The notes beneath the pieces are model-generated. The model was not told where the DNA came from. It did no database searches and saw only the letters and a list, made by a program, of their open reading frames with translations. From Candidatus Eiseniibacteriota bacterium (lineage in GTDB: Bacteria; Eisenbacteria; RBG-16-71-46; CAIMUX01), in NCBI GenBank assembly GCA_016712505.1, contig JADJQY010000015.1:1-64000 (forward strand): a DNA stretch of 64,000 nucleotides. The letters run 5' to 3'. This document shows positions 8,816 to 18,010 of the stretch, piece after piece. How positions within the stretch are numbered: position 1 is the stretch's first letter; every line of letters begins with the position of its first letter. A program made the translations under genes and the position numbers.

Positions 8816-9861
8816 TGCTGAAGAGCTTCGGAGAGCATCGCGCGCTGGTCGCATCGCTGGGCGTTGCCCTCGCCGTGTCGCTCACCCTCGGTTGCGGGGG
8901 AAAGGCGAACGACGGGTTTCTCTCCTCCGGACATATCGAGGTGACCGAGGTGCGGATCGCGAGCAAGGTCTCCGGTCGGTTGGCCGCGATCCCGGTACGC
9001 GAGGGGGACCAGGTGTCGGACGGGACGCTGATCGCGGTGGTCGACACCACCGATCTGGTGCTGGCCCGGAGTGTCGCCCTGGCCGATCGCGAGCAGGCGG
9101 CGGCCGAGTACCGCCTGCGCCGGAACGGCGCGCGACGCGAGGACATCGGCGAAGCGCGAGCCAATGTCGCCCAGGCGCAGGCCGATGTCGACGGAGCGGA
9201 GAAGGAGTTCGCCCGGAGCGAGGCGCTCTTCAGCGACGGCTCGGTCACCGAGCAGCGACGCGACGAGACCCGTACGCGCCGTGATCTGGCCCGCGGGCGA
9301 CTCGAGGCGGCGCGGGAACGCCTGACGCGGCTCGAGAATGGAAGCCGGAGCGAGGAGATCGATGCGGCCCTCGCCCGCCTGCAGGCCGCGGAGGCCCGGC
9401 TGGCCCAGATGGCACAGCAGATCGCCGACGCCCGGGTGATCGCGCCGACCGCCGGGCGGATCACGGAGCGTCTGGCGGAACCGGGTGAGGTGGTGCCCGC
9501 CGGAACCCCGATCGCACTCCTCTCGAAGCTGGAGGAGCCGTGGCTCACCATCTATGTGGCCGAGCCGGAGCTCCCCCGTCTCTCCCTCGGTCAGACGATC
9601 GAGGTGCGATCGGATGACGGCGCGGTGCGGACCGGTCAGGTGAGCTTCATCTCGAGTGAGGCGGAGTTCACCCCGAGGAACGTGCAGACGAAGTCCGAAC
9701 GGGTGAAGCTGGTGTTCAGGGTGAAGGTTGCGCTCGAGAATCGCGACGGGCACTGGAAGCCCGGAATGCCGGCCGAGGCGCGTCTTCCGATCGGAGACAC
9801 CGGCCGCGCTTCAGCTGGACTCGGCGCAGCCGGGATCGACGCGCGGGGCGGCGGGAAGTGA
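8812..9861 (+). CDS. HlyD-family periplasmic adaptor (YbhG-like)
   Basis: The 349-residue membrane-fusion protein has a hydrophobic N-terminus ending in L-T-L-G-C-G-G (lipobox-like, though residue -3 is not ideal). A biotinyl-lipoyl half-motif follows (G-R-L-A-A-I-P-V-R-E-G-D-Q-V), then a long coiled coil (about residues 95-215, rich in A-E-R-L and R-E-E-D-I repeats), the second lipoyl half and a beta-barrel domain. The family bridges an inner-membrane ABC exporter to an outer-membrane channel. The ATG at 8812 lies about 8 bases after AAGGAG, overlaps the TetR stop, and is directly followed by a second ATG. The stop overlaps the next start as GTGA. No TolC-like gene is in the operon. Confidence 0.88.
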   Translation: MMLKSFGEHRALVASLGVALAVSLTLGCGGKANDGFLSSGHIEVTEVRIASKVSGRLAAIPVREGDQVSDGTLIAVVDTTDLVLARSVALADREQAAAEYRLRRNGARREDIGEARANVAQAQADVDGAEKEFARSEALFSDGSVTEQRRDETRTRRDLARGRLEAARERLTRLENGSRSEEIDAALARLQAAEARLAQMAQQIADARVIAPTAGRITERLAEPGEVVPAGTPIALLSKLEEPWLTIYVAEPELPRLSLGQTIEVRSDDGAVRTGQVSFISSEAEFTPRNVQTKSERVKLVFRVKVALENRDGHWKPGMPAEARLPIGDTGRASAGLGAAGIDARGGGK

Positions 9862-10853
9862 CCACCTCCCCGGAGCGGCCGCCGGTCGTCTGCCTGGAGC
9901 GGCTCGTCCGGTGCTACGGCTCGACCCGGGCGGTCGACGGCATCTCCTTCGAGGTGCAGTCCGGCGAAATGTTCGGCCTGATCGGGCCGGATGGCGCTGG
10001 CAAAACGACCACCCTGCGCGCGGTGCTCGGACTGCTCAGCCCGAGCGCGGGACAGGTAACGAGCTTCGGTCTCGATCCGCTGCGCCACCGGCGACAGCTC
10101 TCCTCACGCGTCGGATATCTCTCGCAACGGTTCTCGATCTACGGCGATCTGACCATCGACGAGAACATTGCCTTTTTTGCCGAGGCGCATGGGGTGCGCG
10201 GCTGGCGACCCCGGCGCGATGAGCTGCTCGAGCGCCTTCGGCTTCTCCCGTTCCGTGCCCGGCTCGCCGATCGGCTCTCCGGCGGGATGAAGCAGAAGCT
10301 GGCCCTGGCCTGCACGCTCGTGCACACCCCCGAACTGCTGGTGCTCGATGAACCGACCACCGGCGTCGATCCCGTCTCGCGCCGTGAGTTCTGGCGGATT
10401 CTGTCCGAGCTGCAGCAGGAAGGGCTGACCCTGCTGTTGACCACGCCGTACCTCGATGAGGCCGAGCGGTGCAACCGGGTCGGCTTGATCGACCGTGGCC
10501 GACTTCTGGGCGTCGACACGCCTGGGGCTCTCCGGCAGGGCTACGGCACGTCCCTGCTCGAGCTCATCGCCCGCCCGCGTCGACGCGCCCAGGAGATCGT
10601 CGGCACCCACCCGATGGTCGCTGAGGTGGAGGTATTCGGCGAGCGGATGCACATCGCGCTGCGCCCCGGGGCGGAGCTCGACGCGATCCGCCTCGCGCTG
10701 GCCGAAGGCGACGTGACGATCGAGTCGATGCGACTGGTCGAGCCCTCGCTCGAAGACCTCTTCATCGCGCGGCTGCGCGGATTGGGACACCATCCGGGCG
10801 ATCGCCTGGTCGGCTCCGCTTCGGCCGGGAGCGAGAGCGGGAGCGGACGATGA
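9858..10853 (+). CDS. ABC transporter ATPase (N-terminal half of YbhF equivalent)
   Basis: The 331-residue ATPase has Walker A G-P-D-G-A-G-K-T-T near residue 44, signature L-S-G-G-M-K-Q-K-L, Walker B L-L-V-L-D-E-P-T-T-G-V-D-P and an H-loop position occupied by T-T-P-Y-L-D-E-A. The switch His is replaced by Pro in T-T-P-Y, where the partner ATPase has T-T-H-Y. A C-terminal ABC-2-type accessory domain follows. The missing switch His suggests a degenerate site in a heterodimer. It starts with GTG inside the HlyD stop and its stop overlaps the ATG of the second ATPase. In E. coli the two halves are one protein, YbhF. Confidence 0.9.
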   Translation: MTTSPERPPVVCLERLVRCYGSTRAVDGISFEVQSGEMFGLIGPDGAGKTTTLRAVLGLLSPSAGQVTSFGLDPLRHRRQLSSRVGYLSQRFSIYGDLTIDENIAFFAEAHGVRGWRPRRDELLERLRLLPFRARLADRLSGGMKQKLALACTLVHTPELLVLDEPTTGVDPVSRREFWRILSELQQEGLTLLLTTPYLDEAERCNRVGLIDRGRLLGVDTPGALRQGYGTSLLELIARPRRRAQEIVGTHPMVAEVEVFGERMHIALRPGAELDAIRLALAEGDVTIESMRLVEPSLEDLFIARLRGLGHHPGDRLVGSASAGSESGSGR

Positions 10854-11896
10854 AGCGGAATGCTCTTCCCGCCGCGCCGGGAACGCTCCCGTGGAGCACC
10901 GAGCCGCCCGCGATCGAGCTCCGGCACTTGCGGAAGCAATTCGGCGCCTTCCGAGCGGTGGACGATGTTAGTTTCACCGTCCGGCGGGGTGAGGTGTTCG
11001 GGCTCCTGGGCAGCAATGGAGCCGGGAAGTCGACCATCATCCGCATCCTCTCCGGGCTCCTCTCGCCCAGCGGAGGCGACGCCTCGGTGCTCGGGTTCGA
11101 CGTCGCCCGCGAACCTGAGACGGTCCGTCGGCACATCGGCTACATGAGCCAGAAATTCAGTCTGTATGAGGATCTCTCGGTCCGACAGAACCTCGATTTC
11201 TTTGGTGGTGTCTATGGGCTCTCCCCCGCCGAGCTCCGCGACCGACAGGCCTGGGCGTTGTCGGTCGCCGGATTGGAAGATCGGGCGAACACGATGGTGC
11301 GCGATCTTTCGGGCGGATGGCGGCAGCGCTTGGCCCTCGTGTCGGCCCTGCTCCACCGCCCGCAGATCGTCTTTCTGGACGAGCCGACCGGCGGCGTCGA
11401 TCCGATCTCGCGGCGCAGGTTCTGGCAACTCATCGACACGATGGCCGCTGAAGGAATCACGCTGCTGGTGACCACCCACTATCTCGATGAGGCGGAGCAC
11501 TGCGATCGCATCGCGCTGATCCACGCTGGTCGCCTGGTCGCCCTCGGCACCGTGACGGAACTCAAAGAAGTGTTCGCCGGGCGCGCCATCCTCGAGGTCA
11601 CCTGCCCGCGGTTCGCGGAGGCGCTGGTACGGCTGGAGTCGGAGCCGTGGGTGCTCGAGGCATCGATTTTCGGCACGCGTTTGCACCTCGTGGTGCGCGA
11701 CGCCGACCTGGCGCGGGCCGCCGCGCTGGCGCTCCTGCACGAGACCGGGAACGAACCGGCGGCGGTCGAACGGATCATTCCGTCGCTCGAAGATGTGTTC
11801 ATCCATACGATCGAGGAGGCGGACGCCGAGGCGCGCGGGCCGACGACCTCCACCCCTCCTCCGGGCGATCACTCCCCGATCGGAGGAAGCCACTGA
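10850..11896 (+). CDS. ABC transporter ATPase (C-terminal half of YbhF equivalent)
   Basis: The 348-residue ATPase has a complete motif set: Walker A G-S-N-G-A-G-K-S-T, signature L-S-G-G-W-R-Q-R-L, Walker B V-F-L-D-E-P-T-G-G-V-D-P and the switch His in T-T-H-Y-L-D-E-A-E-H-C. The last ~100 residues form an ABC-2 accessory region ending in a Pro/Thr-rich tail. With the preceding gene it would form a heterodimer carrying one full and one weakened catalytic site. Start and stop overlap their neighbours (ATGA upstream, TGATG downstream), which shows tight coupling within the export operon. Confidence 0.9.
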   Translation: MKRNALPAAPGTLPWSTEPPAIELRHLRKQFGAFRAVDDVSFTVRRGEVFGLLGSNGAGKSTIIRILSGLLSPSGGDASVLGFDVAREPETVRRHIGYMSQKFSLYEDLSVRQNLDFFGGVYGLSPAELRDRQAWALSVAGLEDRANTMVRDLSGGWRQRLALVSALLHRPQIVFLDEPTGGVDPISRRRFWQLIDTMAAEGITLLVTTHYLDEAEHCDRIALIHAGRLVALGTVTELKEVFAGRAILEVTCPRFAEALVRLESEPWVLEASIFGTRLHLVVRDADLARAAALALLHETGNEPAAVERIIPSLEDVFIHTIEEADAEARGPTTSTPPPGDHSPIGGSH

Positions 11897-13008
11897 TGCG
11901 GAAGATCCTGGCCGTTGCCTGGAAGGAATTGCGGCAGGCATCGCGCGATCCGATCACCCTCGGCATGCTGATCGGCGTGCCGGCGATCATGCTCCTGCTC
12001 TACGGATACGCCCTCAGCTTCGACGTCCGTCATGTCGCCCTGGCGGTGCAGGATCTCGATCAGAGCCGGGCCAGTCGCGAGCTGGTCTCGTCGTTCATCA
12101 ACTCGACCTTCTTCGACCGCACGCTCGATCTCGCACCCGGCGCCCAGGCGGAGGATATCCTCGAACGGCGGGAGGCGAAGGCGGTCCTGGTCATTCCGGC
12201 CGGACTCGCGCGCGATCTCGCCGCCGGCCGCACCGCCTCGATCCAGTTCCTCGCCGACGGCACCGACTCCCAGACGGCGAACACCATCCTCGGCTACGCC
12301 GCGGCGCTGACCGCATCGGCCAACGTCGAGCTGGCCGGGCGGAGCCTTTCGCGCGGTTCGCCGCCGATCGATTACCGTCCGAGGGTCTGGTACAACCCGG
12401 AACTCCGGTCTACCCACTTCCTCGTGCCCGGGCTGATCGGCTTCATCCTGATGTTGACCGCCGTGCTCTCGACCGCCCTCTCGATCGTGCGCGAGCGCGA
12501 GCGCGGCACCATGGAGCAGTTGCGCGTGACGCCGCTCGGCGCCGGTCAACTGGTGATCGGAAAGACCATCCCCTATCTCGGCATCTCCCTCCTGGCCAGC
12601 GTGGTGATCCTGGTCGCGGCCGATCTGCTCTTCGGGGTGCGGGTCAAGGGCTCCTACTTCGACCTCTTCATCGTCACCCTGGTCTACCTGATCGGCGCCC
12701 TCGGCTTCGGGCTTCTGGTCTCCAGTCTGGTCGACTCCCAGGCGCTCGCCTTTCAGGTCGGGACCACCCTCTCGATGCTCCCGGCGATCTTTCTTTCCGG
12801 GTTCATTTTTCCCCTCCGGTCGATGCCGCTGCCCCTCCAGGGGATCACCCACCTCGTGCCGGCTCGTTACTTTCTCGTGATGTCCCGTGGCATCATCCTG
12901 AAAGGGGCGCCCCTGACCGACTACCTCGACACCTTTGCCTTCCTCTGTCTCTATTCGTTCGCCGTCTTCGCCTTCTCCTGGCTGCGCCTGACCCGGAAGG
13001 AGGGGTAG
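11896..13008 (+). CDS. ABC-2 type permease (YbhS/YbhR-like)
   Basis: The 370-residue membrane protein has an N-terminal transmembrane helix (about residues 20-40, V-P-A-I-M-L-L-L-Y-G-Y-A-L). A large extracytoplasmic domain (about 40-170) contains D-Q-S-R-A-S-R and R-V-W-Y-N-P-E-L. Five more helices follow, with the ABC-2 signature R-E-R-E-R-G-T-M-E-Q-L-R-V-T-P and the late G-F-I-F-P-L-R-S-M-P loop. This topology is that of the DrrB/YhhJ/YbhS group of drug- or lipid-exporting permeases. The next permease starts directly after its stop. Confidence 0.9.
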   Translation: MRKILAVAWKELRQASRDPITLGMLIGVPAIMLLLYGYALSFDVRHVALAVQDLDQSRASRELVSSFINSTFFDRTLDLAPGAQAEDILERREAKAVLVIPAGLARDLAAGRTASIQFLADGTDSQTANTILGYAAALTASANVELAGRSLSRGSPPIDYRPRVWYNPELRSTHFLVPGLIGFILMLTAVLSTALSIVRERERGTMEQLRVTPLGAGQLVIGKTIPYLGISLLASVVILVAADLLFGVRVKGSYFDLFIVTLVYLIGALGFGLLVSSLVDSQALAFQVGTTLSMLPAIFLSGFIFPLRSMPLPLQGITHLVPARYFLVMSRGIILKGAPLTDYLDTFAFLCLYSFAVFAFSWLRLTRKEG

Positions 13009-14148
13009 ATGGAGATCCTCCGCCGGATCGTGCGAAAGGAGTTCCTCCAGCTCCGGTTCGACAAGCAGATGCTGCGGATCCTCTTCATCGGCCCGATCTT
13101 TCAGCTCTTTGCCCTCGGCTTCGCGGCGAACAACGACGTGCTCGAGATCCCGACCGTGCTGGTTGATCTCGATCGCAGCCGCGCCAGCCGCGCGCTCCTC
13201 GACCGTTTCCTCGCCTCGGACCGGTTCCAGCTCGTGGAGCAGCTCGATGCCCTGGCCGAGGTCGATCCCTGGCTCCGCACCGGACGCGCCCAGATCGCCC
13301 TGGTGATCGGCGCAGGCTTCGGCGCGGCCACGGCGAGCGGAGCGACCGGCGGCTCCACCCCGGGTGAGGTGCAGATCCTGGTCGATGGAACCGACTCCAA
13401 CTCGGCCGTGGTCGGCATGAGCTACGCCACCGCGATCGTCTCGAACCAGGCGGAGCGTCTGCTCCGCACGCGTGGCGCCGTCCGATCGACCGGATCGGCA
13501 GGATCGCTCGATCTGCGATCCCGTGTCTGGTACAACCCGGACCTCAAGAGCCGATGGTTCTATCTGCCGGTCATCCTGGCCCTCACCCTGCTCCTCAATA
13601 CTCTCATCCTCCCCTCGATGGGGGTGGTACGGGAGAAGGAGATCGGGACGCTGGAGCAGATCCTGGTCACGCCGATCCGCCCGTGGCAGCTGATCGTGGG
13701 AAAGCTCCTCCCCTTTGCCCTGATCGGGATCGTGAATATCTGCGCGGTGACCGCCCTCATCGTCTTCTTCTTCCGGGTCCCGCTCGTCGGCTCGTTCCCG
13801 CTGCTCGTCCTGCTCTCCCTTCCGCTGCTGCTGACCAATCTCAGTCTTGGGCTGCTGGTGTCGACCCTGGTGCGCACCCAGCAACAGGCGATGATGACCT
13901 CGATCTTCGCGGTCATGATCCCGATGATCTACCTCTCGGGGCTGATCTTCCCGATCGAGAACATGCCGCGGGCGATCCAGTTCGTGACCTACGCCATCCC
14001 CCTCCGCTACTACAACACGATCCTGCGCGGCATCTTCCTCAAAGGGTCGGGAATCGACGTCCTCTGGCCGCAGACACTGACCCTGCTCGGGTTCGGGATC
14101 GGCATCCTGACCCTCGCCGCGCGGCGCTTCCGCAAGAACCTCGACTGA
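13009..14148 (+). CDS. ABC-2 type permease, second subunit (YbhR/YbhS-like)
   Basis: The 379-residue protein is paralogous to the preceding permease. It has an N-terminal helix, an extracytoplasmic domain with D-R-S-R-A-S-R and V-W-Y-N-P-D-L, then R-E-K-E-I-G-T-L-E-Q-I-L-V-T-P-I and five further helices including L-I-F-P-I-E-N-M-P. It starts at the base after the previous stop. The two permeases and two ATPases together would make a 2+2 exporter served by the HlyD adaptor. E. coli YbhFSR is linked to drug and cation/lipid export; the substrate here is unknown. It is the last gene of the operon. Confidence 0.9.
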   Translation: MEILRRIVRKEFLQLRFDKQMLRILFIGPIFQLFALGFAANNDVLEIPTVLVDLDRSRASRALLDRFLASDRFQLVEQLDALAEVDPWLRTGRAQIALVIGAGFGAATASGATGGSTPGEVQILVDGTDSNSAVVGMSYATAIVSNQAERLLRTRGAVRSTGSAGSLDLRSRVWYNPDLKSRWFYLPVILALTLLLNTLILPSMGVVREKEIGTLEQILVTPIRPWQLIVGKLLPFALIGIVNICAVTALIVFFFRVPLVGSFPLLVLLSLPLLLTNLSLGLLVSTLVRTQQQAMMTSIFAVMIPMIYLSGLIFPIENMPRAIQFVTYAIPLRYYNTILRGIFLKGSGIDVLWPQTLTLLGFGIGILTLAARRFRKNLD

Positions 14149-14227
14149 GGGCGAGTCGGATTGCGCTCCGGAGCCGTCGGCGGCTACTCTGGCGAAACCC
14201 CGGCGTCTGGCCGCAGAAGGATTCAGT

Positions 14228-15748
14228 ATGACCCGCCCGACCCAGAATTCTCCCGGTCCCCCCTCCGCGATCGACCGCAGTGAGCTCGAGCGGCACTTTG
14301 CCCGCTTCCGCGCGAACATCGTGGGGATCGAGCAGACGTTCGTGTCCCCGTTCGGCGAGCGTCCTTTGATCTACGCCGACTGGACGGCGAGCGGGCGCCT
14401 CTATCGGCCGATCGAGGAGCGGATGCTGCACGACTTCGGCCCGTTCGTGGGGAACACGCACTCCGGCTCCACGGTCACCGGCGCGCGCATGACCGAGGCG
14501 TACCACCTGGCGCGAAGGCGGATCAAGGACGCGGTCCATGCCGGATCGGAAGACGTGATCGTCACCGCCGGCTCCGGCATGACCACCGTGGTGAACAAGC
14601 TGCAGCGGATCCTGGGACTCCGGGTTCCCGAGGTGCTGCGTCGTCGCTGCGAGCTACCCGAGTCGGACCGCCCGGTGGTCTTCATCACTCACATGGAGCA
14701 CCACTCGAACCAGACCTCGTGGCTCGAGACCCTGGCCGACGTGGTTGCAGTCGAGCCGGATGAGCGCGGGCTGGTCAGCGTGGAGAATCTCGACCGGGAA
14801 CTTGCCCGTTTCCGCGGCCGGACGCGAAAGATCGGAGCCTTCACCGCCTGCTCCAACGTCACCGGCGTCCGTGTCCCGTATCATGATCTCGCCCGTGTGA
14901 TGCACGCGCACGGCGGGGTCTGCTTCGTCGACTTCGCCGCCTCGGCGCCGTACGTCGAGATCGACATGCATCCGCACGACCCGGACGCGCGCCTCGATGC
15001 AGTCTACTTCTCCCCGCACAAGTTCCTCGGCGGACCCGGCACCTCCGGAGTGTTGATCTTCGCCTCCGCGCTCGATCGGAACGAGGTCCCGGACCAGCCG
15101 GGCGGGGGCACGGTCGACTGGACCAATCCGTGGGGGGGCCGCCGCTACGTAAGCGACCTCGAGGCGCGGGAGGATGGGGGTACGCCTGGGTTTCTCCAGG
15201 CGATCCGCACCGCGCTCTGCTTCGAACTCAAGGAGCGGATGGGAGTCGACCGGATGCTGGCCCGCGAGGAAGAGCTCAATACCCGCATCTTCGCAGGCCT
15301 CGGAGCGATTCCCGGACTCCACCTCCTGGCGGAGCACCTCGAGGATCGCCAGTCGATCTTCTCCTTCTTCGTGGAGGGGGTGCACTACAACCTGATCGTC
15401 CAGCTCCTGAACGATCGGTTCGGCATCCAGACCCGCGGGGGCTGCTCGTGCGCCGGTACCTACGGCCACTATCTGCTGCACGTCAGCCCGGCCCGCTCCG
15501 AACGAATCACGGCCCTGATCGACAGCGGGGATCTCTCGGCCAAGCCAGGCTGGGTGCGAATGTCGCTCCACCCCACGACCACCGACGGCGAGGCAGACCT
15601 CATCGTCGCCGCCATCCGGGAGACCGCGGAGCGCGCCAAGGAATGGGAGGCCGATTACCTGTACGACCCGCACGAGAACGCCTTCCGGTGCCGCCGCCCG
15701 GTGAACGACGGCGACCCGGTCGCGGGCTGGTTTACGTTGCCCGAGTAG
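14228..15748 (+). CDS. PLP-dependent class-V aminotransferase / cysteine-desulfurase-like protein
   Basis: The 506-residue enzyme has the class-V fold. The cofactor-binding region includes A-G-S-G-M-T and V-D-F-A-A-S-A; the PLP lysine lies in F-S-P-H-K-F-L-G-G-P-G-T-S-G (about residue 265). A Cys-containing loop R-G-G-C-S-C-A-G-T-Y-G-H near residue 415 recalls the active-site Cys of cysteine desulfurases. At 506 residues it is about 100 longer than SufS/IscS. The extra length includes an insert around residues 120-150 and a C-terminal region with E-W-E-A-D-Y-L-Y-D-P. No Suf or Isc scaffold gene is adjacent, so desulfurase activity is only possible. It stands alone, 80 bases after the export operon. 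Confidence 0.8.
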   Translation: MTRPTQNSPGPPSAIDRSELERHFARFRANIVGIEQTFVSPFGERPLIYADWTASGRLYRPIEERMLHDFGPFVGNTHSGSTVTGARMTEAYHLARRRIKDAVHAGSEDVIVTAGSGMTTVVNKLQRILGLRVPEVLRRRCELPESDRPVVFITHMEHHSNQTSWLETLADVVAVEPDERGLVSVENLDRELARFRGRTRKIGAFTACSNVTGVRVPYHDLARVMHAHGGVCFVDFAASAPYVEIDMHPHDPDARLDAVYFSPHKFLGGPGTSGVLIFASALDRNEVPDQPGGGTVDWTNPWGGRRYVSDLEAREDGGTPGFLQAIRTALCFELKERMGVDRMLAREEELNTRIFAGLGAIPGLHLLAEHLEDRQSIFSFFVEGVHYNLIVQLLNDRFGIQTRGGCSCAGTYGHYLLHVSPARSERITALIDSGDLSAKPGWVRMSLHPTTTDGEADLIVAAIRETAERAKEWEADYLYDPHENAFRCRRPVNDGDPVAGWFTLPE

Positions 15749-15785
15749 GCGGCGCCCGAGTCACGCCGAGCGCCGCGTCTCTCCC

Positions 15786-17999
15786 CTACGGCAACCCTCC
15801 CGTCTGCCAGAGGATGAAGCCGAACATGTCGGCCAGCTCCGCGTCGCGTTGCTCGCGGGTCGATCCCACGCCATGCCCCGCCTGGAAGTCGACGCGCATG
15901 AGCACCGGGCGGCCCGAGGTGCTCGCGGCCTGCAGGTGCGCGGCGAACTTCGCCACCAACCAGGGCGCCACCCGCCGATCGGTCATCCCGGTGGTGAGCA
16001 ACACCGCCGGATAGCGCGTGCCGGGACGCACGTGGGCGCACGAATCGGAGCTCCTGAGCCCCAGGAATCCCTCCTCAGTCGCGTTGCTGCCGAACTCCGG
16101 CGTGTTCGCCGGCCCGTTCGGAGTGAACTCCCCCCGGAGGCTGTTGTGCACTCCGACATTGCTGATCCCGACGGCAAAGAGATCTGGCCGCTCGGTGATC
16201 GCCCTGCCCATCGGAATCGCCCCGGCCGAGCGGCCATGCACCGCCAAGCGTGCCGGGGAGGTCCATCGCCCCGTGATCAGGTACTCCGCGCAATCGATCA
16301 GATCTTCCCACGAGCGGTGCTTGTTCAGTAGCTTCCCGGCCTCGTGCCACTCGAGCCCGCGCTCCCCTCCGCCACGAACATGGGCGATGGCCCAGACTCC
16401 GCCCCGCTCCAGAAAGGCCAGATTGAGCGGGAAGGCCATCATCGTCTGGTTGTTCGGCGTGACACTCAGCCCGTAGGCGCCGTAGGCGGTGATCAGGGTC
16501 GGAGCACTTCCGTCGCGCACCATCCCCTTCCGGTAGACGATCGAAAGCGGCACCGAGACACCGTCCCGTGCCGTGACCAGCAGCTCCTCCGAGGCAAACC
16601 CGCTGGGGTCGAAGGCCGACGGCGGCGTCAGATCGGTCGCCCGGACCGCGCCGTCCGCTTCGAGCGCGAAGATCGCGTTCGACGAGAGCCAGGAGCGGAG
16701 TCCGAAGAGCAGGCCGTCGCGCTCCGCCTCCGCCGCGACCATGGTGATCGATCCGGCGTGCGGCATCGCAACCTCCGTCACCGCGCCGTCGTCCCCGCGT
16801 CGCCGGAGGCGATCCACTCCGTCCTTCATGTCATGGATGTAAAGCGCGTCACGTCCGACGTAGAGCCCCTGAAGGATCGTCTCCGACTCGGGCACGACCA
16901 CGGTCGCGGAGGAGATCCCCGGCGAGGCAGTCGTCACGCGCAGCACCTGGAAGTGTGGCGCATCGCGATGACTCAGGAGGAAGATCTCATCTCCGCGCGA
17001 GACGAACCCGGTCACGGCGTCCTCCACCCCGCAGATCGGGCGCCAGCCCCCCTTCCCCGCCGCCGCGTTGGCCAGGGTGTTGAGGTAGAGCCTGAGCTCC
17101 GGCTGCACCCCGGTGTTCACCGCGGCAACCACGAACTCCGTCCCCTGGAGCGGCGCGATCGAGGCCGCCTCGAGCGAGCTGACAGGAACTTCCGGGAACA
17201 TCTCCTGCCCGAGAGTCTTGACGTCGGTCGAGGGATCGGTGCCCAGTCGATGCAGCCAGCAGACGATGTCCTGGTAGTACTCCACGCTCCCCGGCTCCCT
17301 TCCCGGCGCGAGCCGGATGTAGAAGAACCCGCGCGAGTCGGGAAGCCAGGCCGGAAAGGCGTACTGGCAGCGGTCGATCGCCTCGGGCAGGAACCGACCG
17401 GTATCGACCTCGAGGATCTCGATGCTGGCGCTCTCGCTGCCCGAGGCCGAGATGCCGAGCGCCACCCACTTTCCGTCCGGCGACGGCACCCAGTAGTTGA
17501 GCGCGTGGTGGATCTCCCCCTCGGTGCGGGTCTCCGGATCGAACAGGAGCCGCTCCTCGCCCACGAGCTCGTCACGCACGAACAGCATGAAGTTGTTCGC
17601 CCCCGCCGGCCGGCGCTCGATGAACAGCCGCCCGCCGGAGGACTGCACCGCGTTCACCGCCGGTTGCTCCCCCGAGAGCTCCGCGATCCTCCGGGCCAGC
17701 TCGGCTCGACCGGGAATGGCGTCGAGCACCGCCCGGGCGTACGCGCCCTGCCCGCGCATGTACGGCTCCCAGTCCGGATCTTGATCGTTCTCCATCCAGC
17801 GGTACGGATCGTCGATCGTGGCCCCGTGCAGCGTGTCGGTGACCACCTCGACCCGCGCCGCCGGAGGCGCGGGTACGAGGCCGGCCTGCCCCTCGGTCGC
17901 ACCGACGAGCAGACCACAGGTCACGAGCAGCACCAGCGCACCGATCCACCCCTCACAGCCCGAAATCCCGGTCACTCCATGCAGGAACAGTGCGTGCAT
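15786..17999 (-). CDS. Prolyl oligopeptidase family serine peptidase (S9A)
   Basis: The 737-residue protein has a signal-peptide-like N-terminus (L-V-L-L-V-T-C-G-L-L-V-G-A), the S9A start D-P-Y-R-W-M-E-N-D, a seven-bladed propeller region (about 60-440), and a C-terminal hydrolase. The nucleophile lies in V-H-G-R-S-A-G-A, the Asp in G-M-T-D-R-R-V and the His in Q-A-G-H-G-V-G-S. GRSAGA is closer to oligopeptidase B than to the GGSNGG of prolyl oligopeptidase, so specificity is open. The ATG at 17999 follows GAGGGGG by 6 bases. An alternative ATG at 18014 overlaps the DinB stop as ATGA. Either way it is coupled to the upstream DinB gene. Confidence 0.88.
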   Translation of the reverse strand: MHALFLHGVTGISGCEGWIGALVLLVTCGLLVGATEGQAGLVPAPPAARVEVVTDTLHGATIDDPYRWMENDQDPDWEPYMRGQGAYARAVLDAIPGRAELARRIAELSGEQPAVNAVQSSGGRLFIERRPAGANNFMLFVRDELVGEERLLFDPETRTEGEIHHALNYWVPSPDGKWVALGISASGSESASIEILEVDTGRFLPEAIDRCQYAFPAWLPDSRGFFYIRLAPGREPGSVEYYQDIVCWLHRLGTDPSTDVKTLGQEMFPEVPVSSLEAASIAPLQGTEFVVAAVNTGVQPELRLYLNTLANAAAGKGGWRPICGVEDAVTGFVSRGDEIFLLSHRDAPHFQVLRVTTASPGISSATVVVPESETILQGLYVGRDALYIHDMKDGVDRLRRRGDDGAVTEVAMPHAGSITMVAAEAERDGLLFGLRSWLSSNAIFALEADGAVRATDLTPPSAFDPSGFASEELLVTARDGVSVPLSIVYRKGMVRDGSAPTLITAYGAYGLSVTPNNQTMMAFPLNLAFLERGGVWAIAHVRGGGERGLEWHEAGKLLNKHRSWEDLIDCAEYLITGRWTSPARLAVHGRSAGAIPMGRAITERPDLFAVGISNVGVHNSLRGEFTPNGPANTPEFGSNATEEGFLGLRSSDSCAHVRPGTRYPAVLLTTGMTDRRVAPWLVAKFAAHLQAASTSGRPVLMRVDFQAGHGVGSTREQRDAELADMFGFILWQTGGLP

Positions 18000-18010
18000 C
18001 GCCCGCCCCC

